From the NCBI RefSeq assembly GCF_002113125.1, contig NZ_NEJP01000027.1, positions 1-64,000 of the forward strand: a DNA stretch of 64,000 nucleotides. Reading direction: 5' to 3'. The notes beneath the pieces were generated by a model. The model saw nothing but the letters and a program-made list of their open reading frames with translations. It had not been told where the DNA came from and did no database searches. The DNA comes from Pseudomonas sp. B20(2017) (GTDB lineage Bacteria; Pseudomonadota; Gammaproteobacteria; Pseudomonadales; Pseudomonadaceae). The position numbers and the translations under genes are program-made. Position 1 is the stretch's first letter; each line of letters opens with the position of its first letter. Positions 51,099 through 58,397 of the stretch are shown here, one piece after another.

Positions 51099-53346
51099 GG
51101 CCGAATCCTCCATTTGAAGCGTGCAGCAGCGCGAACGGTTCAACGGTCTCGGACGCGAAATAGAGGGCCTGCAGAGCGCTCATGGAGCCGCTTGAGGCTT
51201 GTTGTCGTTGTCGGGCCAGACGGCTTTCGCTGCCGCTGTTCTTGACGATGGCGTAACGGACTTCGCAGGCGTTCTTACGCGGATCCAGGATGAGTGTCGT
51301 GCCGCCACGGAACCACATTTGCGGACCGTTCGGATTATTCGGGTCCACAGGAACTGGTCGGCGTTGCATGATCGTTGCAACCACTTCGGTCTGAAACCCG
51401 CCATCGGGTGTCACGCGGCGTGCAGGGCGCACGCTGGGGACATCGAAAGTGGTTCCGCCGGGGGGCGCGGCCTGTTCCAGTACGCCATCGGCGGAGTACC
51501 TCGGCACACCGGGAAGCAGACCGAACTCCACGTACAGCTCAGGATTCTTTTTCAAAAGGTCGTTGAGCCGTGTCCAAAGTTTCCAGCGATTGGTCTCGTT
51601 GAGCCTCTGGACTTCTTCTCTGTCAAGCTTCAGATCCCATCCGAAGTCGAGATCCTCCACCAGTTTTGCCAGCCACTCGGGCCGGGGATTGGCGAGCGTG
51701 CCCCAGGCTAGCGATTCCTCCGAGACCGTTCGCACGTCTCGGGGCAGCAGGTTGCGTTTGCGGAAGGCGTCCATGAAAGCGACGCGGTAGTGGAATCTGT
51801 CCACGGCGACCAGATCGATGTCCGCGGTGATGAGCGCCCGCAGATACTCGCCGAAAGTAATGTCCACAGCGGGACAGTAATCCAGCGCACGGATGCATAT
51901 GCGCAGGACATGCCGCGCAGCCTTGCAGGTTTCCTCCGTCAGTCGCTCGACCAGATCGGGAGGGAGAGCGCCTTTGGGAAGGAGGCCGGTGCCATTCGTG
52001 GCAATACGGATCAGGTCTGCTGTACGACGGTCGACAATGCTCAGAAACGCCTCGTAGACCGCCGATACGAGGATCGAACCTCGCGCATGCATCTCCATCT
52101 CGTCGGGATATTTGGGCTTCTCACCCTTGGCAAGATAGTCGCGCAACGGGCCTCCACGGTTAGTCCCTTCGCCAAACTGCTTGGCCAGCGAACCCAACAG
52201 TTTGGCCGCGTCGAGAACACCGTGAGCCTGGCGCACTTGAAAACGCACCAGCTCGGGAATCGAGAAGTGCTGGAAGATCGCGACGATGTCGGCGAAGGCT
52301 TCGTGGAAGGCCGGCACGTCAGGGTTCGATGCATCCTGGAAACGCCGGTGCAGACCGTCCAGCAGCGCATGGGACATTTCATGGGCAATGATGTCGCTCG
52401 ACAGGCATGAAAACACCATGGTGCCGCCGGGTGTGTTACCGGCCGGATCGGATTGAGACTGGAAGTAGCCGAACAGCAGCGCAACCTTGTCAGGGCTGTA
52501 ATAGGCATTGTCGGTGCGCAGCGCGTGAGGGTAGATTCGCAAACGGCGCACCGTGTAGGCCTTGAGCTGTGATTGACCGTTTGCGCCGGTGACGTTTGCC
52601 CATCGCGCGGCCCAGAGAACCCGCCGGCCAAGCGCTTCCTCGAAGTTCTTGATGGTCTTCATCGCGACGGCGTACACCATCTGCTGATGGAATTCGGGAT
52701 TGCCTTCGGAGGGCGGCCATCCATCTTGAGCCAACAGCTTTGGATCATTCAGGTTGACCGGGTCGTAAAGGCGATCGGAGGCCGGGTCAATGTCGACAAT
52801 CTCCAGGTATTCGCCAACCGGGCCGGGCTTGAGATCTTCTTCCCAAGGGACGTGGATGACGGTCTGGTTGATATCGACAGAATCCAGTGTCTTGGCGATG
52901 GAAGGATCCAGTGCATACACCCGCAAGCGTCGCGGTGGTGTGGGCAGCACTTTGGCTTTGCGCTCTATTCTAGGTCCCGGGGTGACCACTGCCGGGGTAG
53001 CGGTGGCTTGTCGACGGCCCAGCTGTTGCTCCAGGAAGGCTTTCAACGGTGGCGATGGATTGCCCGCATCCAGTGCCACTTCGAGGTAACGGTTGAGCAA
53101 GGCCGGTGCAACGCTGGTGGTGCCATCGCTGTCCGGGATCGCGTCATTTACCAGCCGGTTGCGCTGGGCCATCTGTGTCAACTCGAGCGCGAACATCTCG
53201 ACTGTCTCGGGTGGCTGTCCCGAACCAAGACGGACGTCGCCCAGGATCATGTCGAGCCAGCCCCATCCGGATTGCGAAGCAGAGGGTTTCTGAAGATCCC
53301 TGGCAGAGGCTGGCGCTTGCGCTTTGTTTGCCTTTTGTTGCCCCAT
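51088..53346 (-). CDS. cytosolic gluzincin metallopeptidase (thermolysin-like motif)
   Basis: 752 residues. Zinc motif HEMSH at 322-326 and a second motif HEAFAD with E349, 26 residues after E323, matching the HExxH...ExxxD arrangement of M4-type gluzincins. No signal peptide and no pro-domain cleavage features; N-terminus is polar (QQKANKAQAPASARD), so unlike thermolysin it is not a typical secreted enzyme. The N-terminal 300 and C-terminal 350 residues are unrecognised. The next gene, an MBL-fold hydrolase, overlaps by 11 bp. The pair looks like a dedicated two-component enzyme system; its role is unknown. Confidence 0.75.
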   Translation of the reverse strand: MGQQKANKAQAPASARDLQKPSASQSGWGWLDMILGDVRLGSGQPPETVEMFALELTQMAQRNRLVNDAIPDSDGTTSVAPALLNRYLEVALDAGNPSPPLKAFLEQQLGRRQATATPAVVTPGPRIERKAKVLPTPPRRLRVYALDPSIAKTLDSVDINQTVIHVPWEEDLKPGPVGEYLEIVDIDPASDRLYDPVNLNDPKLLAQDGWPPSEGNPEFHQQMVYAVAMKTIKNFEEALGRRVLWAARWANVTGANGQSQLKAYTVRRLRIYPHALRTDNAYYSPDKVALLFGYFQSQSDPAGNTPGGTMVFSCLSSDIIAHEMSHALLDGLHRRFQDASNPDVPAFHEAFADIVAIFQHFSIPELVRFQVRQAHGVLDAAKLLGSLAKQFGEGTNRGGPLRDYLAKGEKPKYPDEMEMHARGSILVSAVYEAFLSIVDRRTADLIRIATNGTGLLPKGALPPDLVERLTEETCKAARHVLRICIRALDYCPAVDITFGEYLRALITADIDLVAVDRFHYRVAFMDAFRKRNLLPRDVRTVSEESLAWGTLANPRPEWLAKLVEDLDFGWDLKLDREEVQRLNETNRWKLWTRLNDLLKKNPELYVEFGLLPGVPRYSADGVLEQAAPPGGTTFDVPSVRPARRVTPDGGFQTEVVATIMQRRPVPVDPNNPNGPQMWFRGGTTLILDPRKNACEVRYAIVKNSGSESRLARQRQQASSGSMSALQALYFASETVEPFALLHASNGGFGHAQ

Positions 53347-53441
53347 CTCTTCTCTCCCTTGATGAGTGAACCGATCTGAATGGTTCTAGCCCATTTTGCA
53401 ATGGCTTCCAGTCCTGGAAACGACTCCGCTTTCCCGCACTC

Positions 53442-53509
53442 GAAAAAACAAAACGCCCAAGGCTTTGGTGCGTTCTGGATTACGCAGAACAGGCACCAAA
53501 CCTTGGGCG
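53442..53509 (-). terminator. long terminator-like hairpin, copy 1 of a two-copy family
   Basis: CGCCCAAGG (minus strand) pairs with CCTTGGGCG, then TTTGGTGC with GCACCAAA, then GTTCT with AGAAC around a loop containing GTAATCC, followed by TTTTGTTTTTT. It follows the MarR-GNAT stop. Same design as 63823-63888. Confidence 0.8.
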
Positions 53510-53538
53510 CTTCGCGTCTGTGTCGAAAGAATCGAATC

Positions 53539-54456
53539 CTAAAATTCAATCGCCCACGTCTGACTGACAAGCTCCTTGCCAAAGCTGAATATCGGCTCTT
53601 CCTCAACCAGCTCAAACCCCGCCCGCTGATACAACCGGCGGGCGTCCACCAGATTGCTGGTGGTCCACAGAATCATCTTTTTGTAGCCGACATCACGGGC
53701 AAAGCGCAGGCACTCCTCGACTAGTCGGTTGCCGATTCCCAGGCCCCGTGCACTGGCATCGACGTAGAGCATGCGCAGTTTGGCGGTGGTTTCGTCGTGG
53801 CGGACGACGAACACCGAACCCACAACCTTGCCGTCCTTTTCCGCAATCCAGCAGCGCTCGCCGGTGGGGTCGAACTCGCGCAGGTATTTGGCGACGATCT
53901 CGGCCACCAGCGCTTCGAACTCCGAATTCCAGCCGTATTCGCGGCTGTAGATTGCGGTCTGCTGATGCACCACCAGGCCCATGTCGCCGGGTTGCGGATC
54001 GCGCAGCAGGTAGGTCGTCGGCTGGCCGCCTTCGAGCAGTGCCTGGATCTGCTTCATGGACGCAATCAGTTGCAGTTGCTGCGGCTCGGTCAGGCGTTCG
54101 AGCAGGGTGACGACCTCTTGCCGGGAGGCTTGCTCAAGTGGGGCCAGGATCTCGCGGCCAAGATCGGTGATGTGCAACTGACTCGCGCGGGCATCGGTGG
54201 CGGAAGGGACTTTCTGGATCAGACCCTTTTTGTCGAAACCGCTGATGATCCGGCTCATGTAACCAGCGTCCAGGCTGAGCATCTGCCGCAGGTCGGCGCT
54301 GGTCAGGTCACCGCCCGAGGCGAGTTCATAAAGGATGCGCAGCTCGGTCAGCGAGTAATCGCTTTGCAGCAGGTGTTCCTGCAACACGCCGATCTGATGG
54401 GTGTAGAAACGGTTGAACTGGCGGACGATGTCGGCGCGGTCGGTAATCGTAGACAT
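53539..54456 (-). CDS. MarR-GNAT fusion protein
   Basis: 305 residues. Residues 1-140: MarR winged helix (LTELRILYELASGGDLTSAD; LSLDAGYMSRIISGFDKKGL). Residues 150-300: GNAT with the acetyl-CoA loop ARGLGIGNRLVEE and a final strand GFELVEEEP. A transcription regulator fused to an acetyltransferase; the acetylated substrate may also be the signal. A perfect 40-bp palindrome lies 15 bp before its start, a probable autoregulatory operator. It follows the PhyH-type gene on the same strand. Confidence 0.85.
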   Translation of the reverse strand: MSTITDRADIVRQFNRFYTHQIGVLQEHLLQSDYSLTELRILYELASGGDLTSADLRQMLSLDAGYMSRIISGFDKKGLIQKVPSATDARASQLHITDLGREILAPLEQASRQEVVTLLERLTEPQQLQLIASMKQIQALLEGGQPTTYLLRDPQPGDMGLVVHQQTAIYSREYGWNSEFEALVAEIVAKYLREFDPTGERCWIAEKDGKVVGSVFVVRHDETTAKLRMLYVDASARGLGIGNRLVEECLRFARDVGYKKMILWTTSNLVDARRLYQRAGFELVEEEPIFSFGKELVSQTWAIEF

Positions 54457-54471
54457 GGCGTGATGCTCATA

Positions 54472-54511
54472 TGTTTGCTTTAGGCAACTATATAGTTGCC
54501 TAAAGCAAACA
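54472..54511 (-). promoter_or_regulatory. perfect 40-bp palindrome, probable operator of the MarR-GNAT gene
   Basis: Every base of 54472-54491 is complementary to 54492-54511. Each half holds its own dyad: TTGCTTTAGGCAA (54475-54487) and TTGCCTAAAGCAA (54496-54508), centres 21 bp apart, two helical turns. This would seat two MarR dimers on one DNA face. It could also fold as a hairpin after the upstream gene's stop at 54514. Confidence 0.85.
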
Positions 54512-54513
54512 AG

Positions 54514-55206
54514 TCAAATGAATGATTTGATGATCCCGAACGCAAAGTCTTCCGGATCGAACCGCTCAGTCGTGTCCATTCGTATGCTTCTGAGGCTCAC
54601 CGTTTCCAGGTGTGTTGCATAGAGCGATTCGGAAAAAAAGGTGATCAACAGGGAGCGCCGGCGTGTGCCGCTGGCGTTCAGGCTCCCGGCGTGAATCAGG
54701 TCGGCATCGAAGATCAGGATGTCGCCCGCGTTGCCCGTCAGTTGCACGGCTCGGGACTCGTCAGTGAAGTCGAACGCAGGGTCGTTCGGTGCAGGGCGAT
54801 GGCTGCCGGGAACAAGGCGGGTTGCGCCGTTTTCGGGGCCGTAATCGTCGAGGTACACCAGCGCGTTGACGGTGTCGCCGGGGCGTTGCACCGACAAGTC
54901 GCGGTGCAACTGCTGGAGGCCGCCATTGGCGAGCGGTTCGCGGCCCTCGACCTGAGAGAGGAAGAAGCGTTCGCCGATCAACTCGCCCACGACCGACAGC
55001 AAGTGTGGCAGTCGGCACACGGTCTGTACGGTGGCGTCAGTGTCCAGCTGTGAATGGCGCCAGTCGATGCCGCGGGGCACGGGCCATTCGTTTGAAGGCT
55101 TCAGGCCTGCATCGAAGACAACGCGAAGCCTGTCCAGCCATGCCGGCGCAATTGCCTGGCGCAGCAGCACGTAGCCGTTTCGGTGGAGTTGCTCGCGGTC
55201 AGCCAC
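54514..55206 (-). CDS. phytanoyl-CoA dioxygenase (PhyH) family protein
   Basis: 230 residues, GTG start. Double-stranded beta-helix with the iron site LHRD (H, D) and distal His in DADLIHAGS, and the 2-oxoglutarate-binding Arg region (GTRRRSLLITFF). Predicted Fe(II)/2-oxoglutarate oxygenase on a small molecule; substrate unknown. On the same strand ahead of MarR-GNAT but separated from it by the palindrome. Confidence 0.8.
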   Translation of the reverse strand: MADREQLHRNGYVLLRQAIAPAWLDRLRVVFDAGLKPSNEWPVPRGIDWRHSQLDTDATVQTVCRLPHLLSVVGELIGERFFLSQVEGREPLANGGLQQLHRDLSVQRPGDTVNALVYLDDYGPENGATRLVPGSHRPAPNDPAFDFTDESRAVQLTGNAGDILIFDADLIHAGSLNASGTRRRSLLITFFSESLYATHLETVSLRSIRMDTTERFDPEDFAFGIIKSFI

Positions 55207-55227
55207 AGACGTCCCCGGTTTTGTTGG

Positions 55228-55479
55228 CTAGCGCAGAGCGTAGACAAAAGCCTCGACGATTGCGCCGTCGTCCAGCGTCACCTTGGTCAACACGCGCTGA
55301 TACTCAGCCCCTTCAAACTCATCCAGCGCGGTCCAGTGCCGCGATGTGCAGGCAACACCGCGATCAGTTCTGCGTCGACCGGCTCAGGAATCCGTCGATC
55401 AACGCCACCACTTGTTGCTGGATTGCTCACGCGAACGAGCGCCTCCGTCCCCGCAAATGATGCCGTAAGCGTTTTTCAT
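55228..55479 (-). pseudogene. decayed gamma-glutamylcyclotransferase-like (AIG2) gene
   Basis: The C-terminus is clear in one frame from about 55329 to the stop at 55228: LDEFEGAEYQRVLTKVTLDD, then IVEAFVYALR, preceded in frame by HWTA; this is the family's closing module. A segment reading ALIDGFLSR is in another frame, and the likely start codon at 55477 opens a third (MKNAYGIICGD) that stops after 26 codons. So at least two frameshifts are present and the region is too short. Family assignment rests on the C-terminal block only. Confidence 0.6.
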
Positions 55480-55497
55480 TGTTTTTATCTTCCTTGA

Positions 55498-55928
55498 TCA
55501 AATCGGGCAAACAGGGCGTTCGCCCAGACGTTCTACCAGTCTTAAGAGGTAACCGTCCGGATCCTGGACGAGAAATTCACGCTGGCCGACTTCAACATCG
55601 TCAGCGCGATACCACGTGTCTTTGCAGGTTTTATAAAGTGAGACTTGAGGGCGCCCAATTTTTCGATGATGGGAGCAACCGCCTCAACGTCGATCTGCAG
55701 ATTGACGCCTCTTCCGAAAGGCTTGCTCAGATCCGCCGTCAGCCACTGGCCTGCATCTGGTTCAATCTGTTCGAGCATGACCTGAGCGCCATTCAGGTCG
55801 AGATAAGCGAAGCCATCTTCCGGGCGTTGATAAGCGACGTTGAATCCCAGGCAGGAGACCCAGAAAACGAGGCTGGCCTGCAGATTCGTGACCATTAATT
55901 CTGGAACCCGTTTGTTGCGTTCAATCAT
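55498..55928 (-). pseudogene. frameshifted VOC (bleomycin-resistance/glyoxalase-like) gene
   Basis: Starts MIERNKRVPELMVTNLQASL and reads normally through VNLQIDVEAVAPIIEKL, then after about 55650 runs into foreign sequence and stops at 55542. In the other frame the expected end appears: KDTWYRADDVEVGQREFLVQ then DPDGYLLRLVERLGERP, stopping at 55498. The total of 431 bp is one short of a whole number of codons, consistent with a single-base deletion. It would otherwise be a normal 140-residue protein. Sequencing error is possible, but the decayed gene next to it points to real decay. Confidence 0.8.
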
Positions 55929-56141
55929 GGGGTGGAATTCCTTTTCGATGAAGTCGGGACGGCGGCGCCAGACCTCTTCCCCGCGGCAATGCGAGTAGGG
56001 CGCGTGGTAAGCGCGAATAGGGGAGCACCGAAAGCTGCACGCATCGAAAATCGTCACAAACCGCGATGACAGAGCCGTCTCTAGATACCTGTAAAAAACT
56101 GACTAGAATCCACAGATACCCATTAATTCAAGGAACAGCCG

Positions 56142-56588
56142 ATGTCCGGTTTACGCACATTGATTGCGACCACGACCTGTATTGCAGTGCTGAGCAGTTC
56201 GCTGACAGCGCTGGCCGATCCCGGCAACGGAAAGGGACAGGGCAAAGGCAATCCGCATAACAGCCAGGACCATGGCAATCAGGGGAAAAAAGGCGGGGGC
56301 GGGTATCAGGGGCATGGCCCGAGTATCAACCATGCCGGAGTGATCGGGATTGTGGACGAGTATCGTGGTTACTGGACCCCGGGCCCGGCGTTGCCGCCCG
56401 GCATCCAGAAGAACCTGGCCCGGGGCAAACCGCTGCCGCCCGGGATAGCTAAGAAACTCGATGGTCGACTGATCGGCAGACTGCCGCACTACGACGGCTA
56501 TGAGTGGCAGCAGGTCGGCACCGATCTGATCCTGGTCGCGCTGGCCACCGGGCTGATTTATGAAGTGCTCAATGGTGCCTTCGATTGA
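56142..56588 (+). CDS. RcnB/CigR-type exported protein
   Basis: 148 residues. Signal peptide MSGLRTLIATTTCIAVLSSS to ALAD. A Gly/Lys/His-rich linker (NGKGQGKGNPHNSQDHGNQG) leads to the C-terminal domain with two LPPGI motifs (ALPPGIQKNLARGKPLPPGI), GRLIGRLPHYDGYEWQQVGT and a hydrophobic end (LILVALATGLIYEVL). This matches the Salmonella CigR group. The C-terminal stretch may anchor it. Single gene with its own terminator. Confidence 0.8.
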   Translation: MSGLRTLIATTTCIAVLSSSLTALADPGNGKGQGKGNPHNSQDHGNQGKKGGGGYQGHGPSINHAGVIGIVDEYRGYWTPGPALPPGIQKNLARGKPLPPGIAKKLDGRLIGRLPHYDGYEWQQVGTDLILVALATGLIYEVLNGAFD

Positions 56589-56611
56589 AAAATAGATCTG
56601 TCCCCATTTTA

Positions 56612-56645
56612 TAAAAAAGCCCGGCGGATAAGGCCGGGCTTTTGT
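56612..56645. terminator. bidirectional terminator
   Basis: AAAAAAGCCCGGC, loop GGATAAG, GCCGGGCTTTT. Serves the CigR-like gene and the convergent repeat protein gene. Just before it, at 56590-56605, is an AAATAGATCTGTCCCC sequence like the RAYT repeat. Confidence 0.9.
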
Positions 56646-56670
56646 CGAGTACTGCGGTAAAACCCTGCAT

Positions 56671-57015
56671 TCAGACGTTACGACGTTCGATCAGACGGTC
56701 AGAACCACCTTCGGCAACTGCATCGCTGAACAGTGGATCAGTCTCGGTTGCGGCTACCGCATCGCTGAACAGCGGATCAGTCTCGGTCGCGGCTACGGCG
56801 TCACTGAACAGTGGATCAGTCTGGGTCGCAGCGGCAACGGCGTCACTGAACAACGGATCGGTTTGGGTCGCGGCAGCAACCGCATCGCTGAACAGTGGAT
56901 CGGTTTCAGTCGCGGCAGCAACCGCATCGCTGAACAGTGGATCGGTTTCAGTCGCGGCAAAAGCATTCAGGGCGAAGAGCGAGAAGGCGATACCGAGGAG
57001 GGTTTGGCGTTTCAT
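56671..57015 (-). CDS. exported tandem-repeat protein (TETDPLFSDAVA)
   Basis: 114 residues. Signal peptide MKRQTLLGIAFSLFALNAFA. The mature chain is six near-identical 13-14-residue units ATETDPLFSDAVA(A), then the tail EGGSDRLIERRNV. The DNA repeat is 39-42 bp and nearly uniform, so copy number may vary between strains. The chain is acidic until the basic tail. I recall related small Pseudomonas proteins with one unit and the same GGSDRL-ERR tail. Function unknown. Ends close to the shared terminator. Confidence 0.75.
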   Translation of the reverse strand: MKRQTLLGIAFSLFALNAFAATETDPLFSDAVAAATETDPLFSDAVAAATQTDPLFSDAVAAATQTDPLFSDAVAATETDPLFSDAVAATETDPLFSDAVAEGGSDRLIERRNV

Positions 57016-57114
57016 GGTTCTGTACTCCGTGTGCAGTGGGTTGGTATGGAGCAGATCCTACGCTTTGGATTCGATATGAGAACTTCATTGAATTAATGGT
57101 TGTTATTGAAGCGG

Positions 57115-58041
57115 TCAATGATTGGGCTCGGTCGCCTGAAGTGCTCTGAATTGCTGCGCCAAATCCAGCGCCACGCGGCCGCTGTCCACCGTGGGCAGCA
57201 GACGGGTGAAGGGAATGTCGATCATCCGGTTCTCGCGCACCGCCCGCAGGGTCGACAACACCGGATCCTGCGTCAGTAACTGACGCTTGCGACTGGCCGG
57301 CGACCATTGCGCATCGGCCAGCAGGATCACGTCCGGGTCACTGGCGAGCAGGGTTTCGCGGCTCACGGTCACGCGGTACTGGTTGATGTCGGCAAACAGG
57401 TTGCGTGCACCGGCAGCAGCCAGCAGCGGAGTGACGAAACCCCGTCGGCCCTCGCTGTCGAGGCCGTTGACCTCACTGTCCAGATAAAACACTGACAACG
57501 GTTTGCCCGAGCCGGCCAGTGACCGAGCGCGGTTCAGATCAGCGTCCAGCGCATTACTCAGTTCCCGGGCTCGCGGCTGTTTGTGCAGCAGCGCGCCGAG
57601 GGTCGAGACGTCGTTGCGGATGTGTTCGAAGTAGTCCAGTGAGTGCCCGTTGCACGCCGACTCCAGCAGATAGGACGCCACGCCGTTACGCCCCAGCCCG
57701 CTGCGCGACGTCACGCCATTGCCGAAGGCCGACGCGAACCCACCGATCACCAGATCCGGTTTCTGTGAGTACAGCACTTCGCTCGACGGATAGCGCGGCG
57801 CAATCACCGGCGCGCCGAAATACTCGGACTGCGGCGCACCGTTGTCATCCAGATAGGCGACGCCCGCCAGCGCCGGGCCTGCACCCAGTGCGAGTACCAG
57901 ATCGGCGGCGTGCTGATTGAGGGCGACGATTCGCGAAGGTGATGCGGCCGGTGCCTTCCAGGTCTCGCCGCAGTTGCGATAACTGTCGGCCCAGACGGGA
58001 CATGTGCACAGCAGGGCGCCCCAAAAAACGAGCCTGTTCAT
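57115..58041 (-). CDS. periplasmic binding protein of B12/iron-chelate type
   Basis: 308 residues. Signal peptide MNRLVFWGALLCTCPVWA. Class III (PeriBP_2) binding protein: PSRIVALNQHAADLVLALGA, PDLVIGGFASAFGN, and LASDPDVILLADAQW. Its gene overlaps the ferredoxin gene (ATGA) and lies under a cobalamin riboswitch, so corrinoid binding (BtuF-like) is the likely role. The inner-membrane permease and ATPase are not in the window. Confidence 0.8.
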   Translation of the reverse strand: MNRLVFWGALLCTCPVWADSYRNCGETWKAPAASPSRIVALNQHAADLVLALGAGPALAGVAYLDDNGAPQSEYFGAPVIAPRYPSSEVLYSQKPDLVIGGFASAFGNGVTSRSGLGRNGVASYLLESACNGHSLDYFEHIRNDVSTLGALLHKQPRARELSNALDADLNRARSLAGSGKPLSVFYLDSEVNGLDSEGRRGFVTPLLAAAGARNLFADINQYRVTVSRETLLASDPDVILLADAQWSPASRKRQLLTQDPVLSTLRAVRENRMIDIPFTRLLPTVDSGRVALDLAQQFRALQATEPNH

Positions 58042-58397
58042 GTGCGCGCCCTTATCAGCAGATCCTCGACCACTTCTCCGCCCACCAGATGTCCCTCAAC
58101 TAGTCGTTGTGCATCCGCGTGACTGCGCACGCCGTACCAGCACGCTTCTGGATACACCGTCACGATCGGCCCCAGGTTGCACGGGAACTGACAATGGGTG
58201 CGGGTCAGCAGAACGCCGCCCGGCGTTTCTATGCGGTCATGCGCCAGCAGATGCCGGCGCAGGGTTTTCCATAGCTGCAAGGCGCCGCGCTGGGTGCAGC
58301 GCGGGCCGGTGCAGAGGAACACGTGGCGCGCATGCTCGGGAACATGCGACCAGTCCGGATGCGAATCGACGCCGTCGGTGGTGATGATGTCAGCCAT
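58038..58397 (-). CDS. thioredoxin-fold [2Fe-2S] ferredoxin in the B12 uptake operon
   Basis: 119 residues from MADIITTDGV. Cysteines at LCTGPRC, TRTHCQFPCNLGP and ACWYGV fit the four ligands of the thioredoxin-like ferredoxin family. Overlaps btuB upstream (TGATG) and the binding protein downstream (ATGA). Family members near cobalamin genes may reduce the cobalt or take part in corrinoid processing; this is inference. Confidence 0.75.
   Translation of the reverse strand: MADIITTDGVDSHPDWSHVPEHARHVFLCTGPRCTQRGALQLWKTLRRHLLAHDRIETPGGVLLTRTHCQFPCNLGPIVTVYPEACWYGVRSHADAQRLVEGHLVGGEVVEDLLIRART

Noticed and set aside
56671..57015. Regular repeats considered as a CRISPR array.
   Set aside because: No unique spacers; the repeats are contiguous and code for a clean signal-peptide protein.
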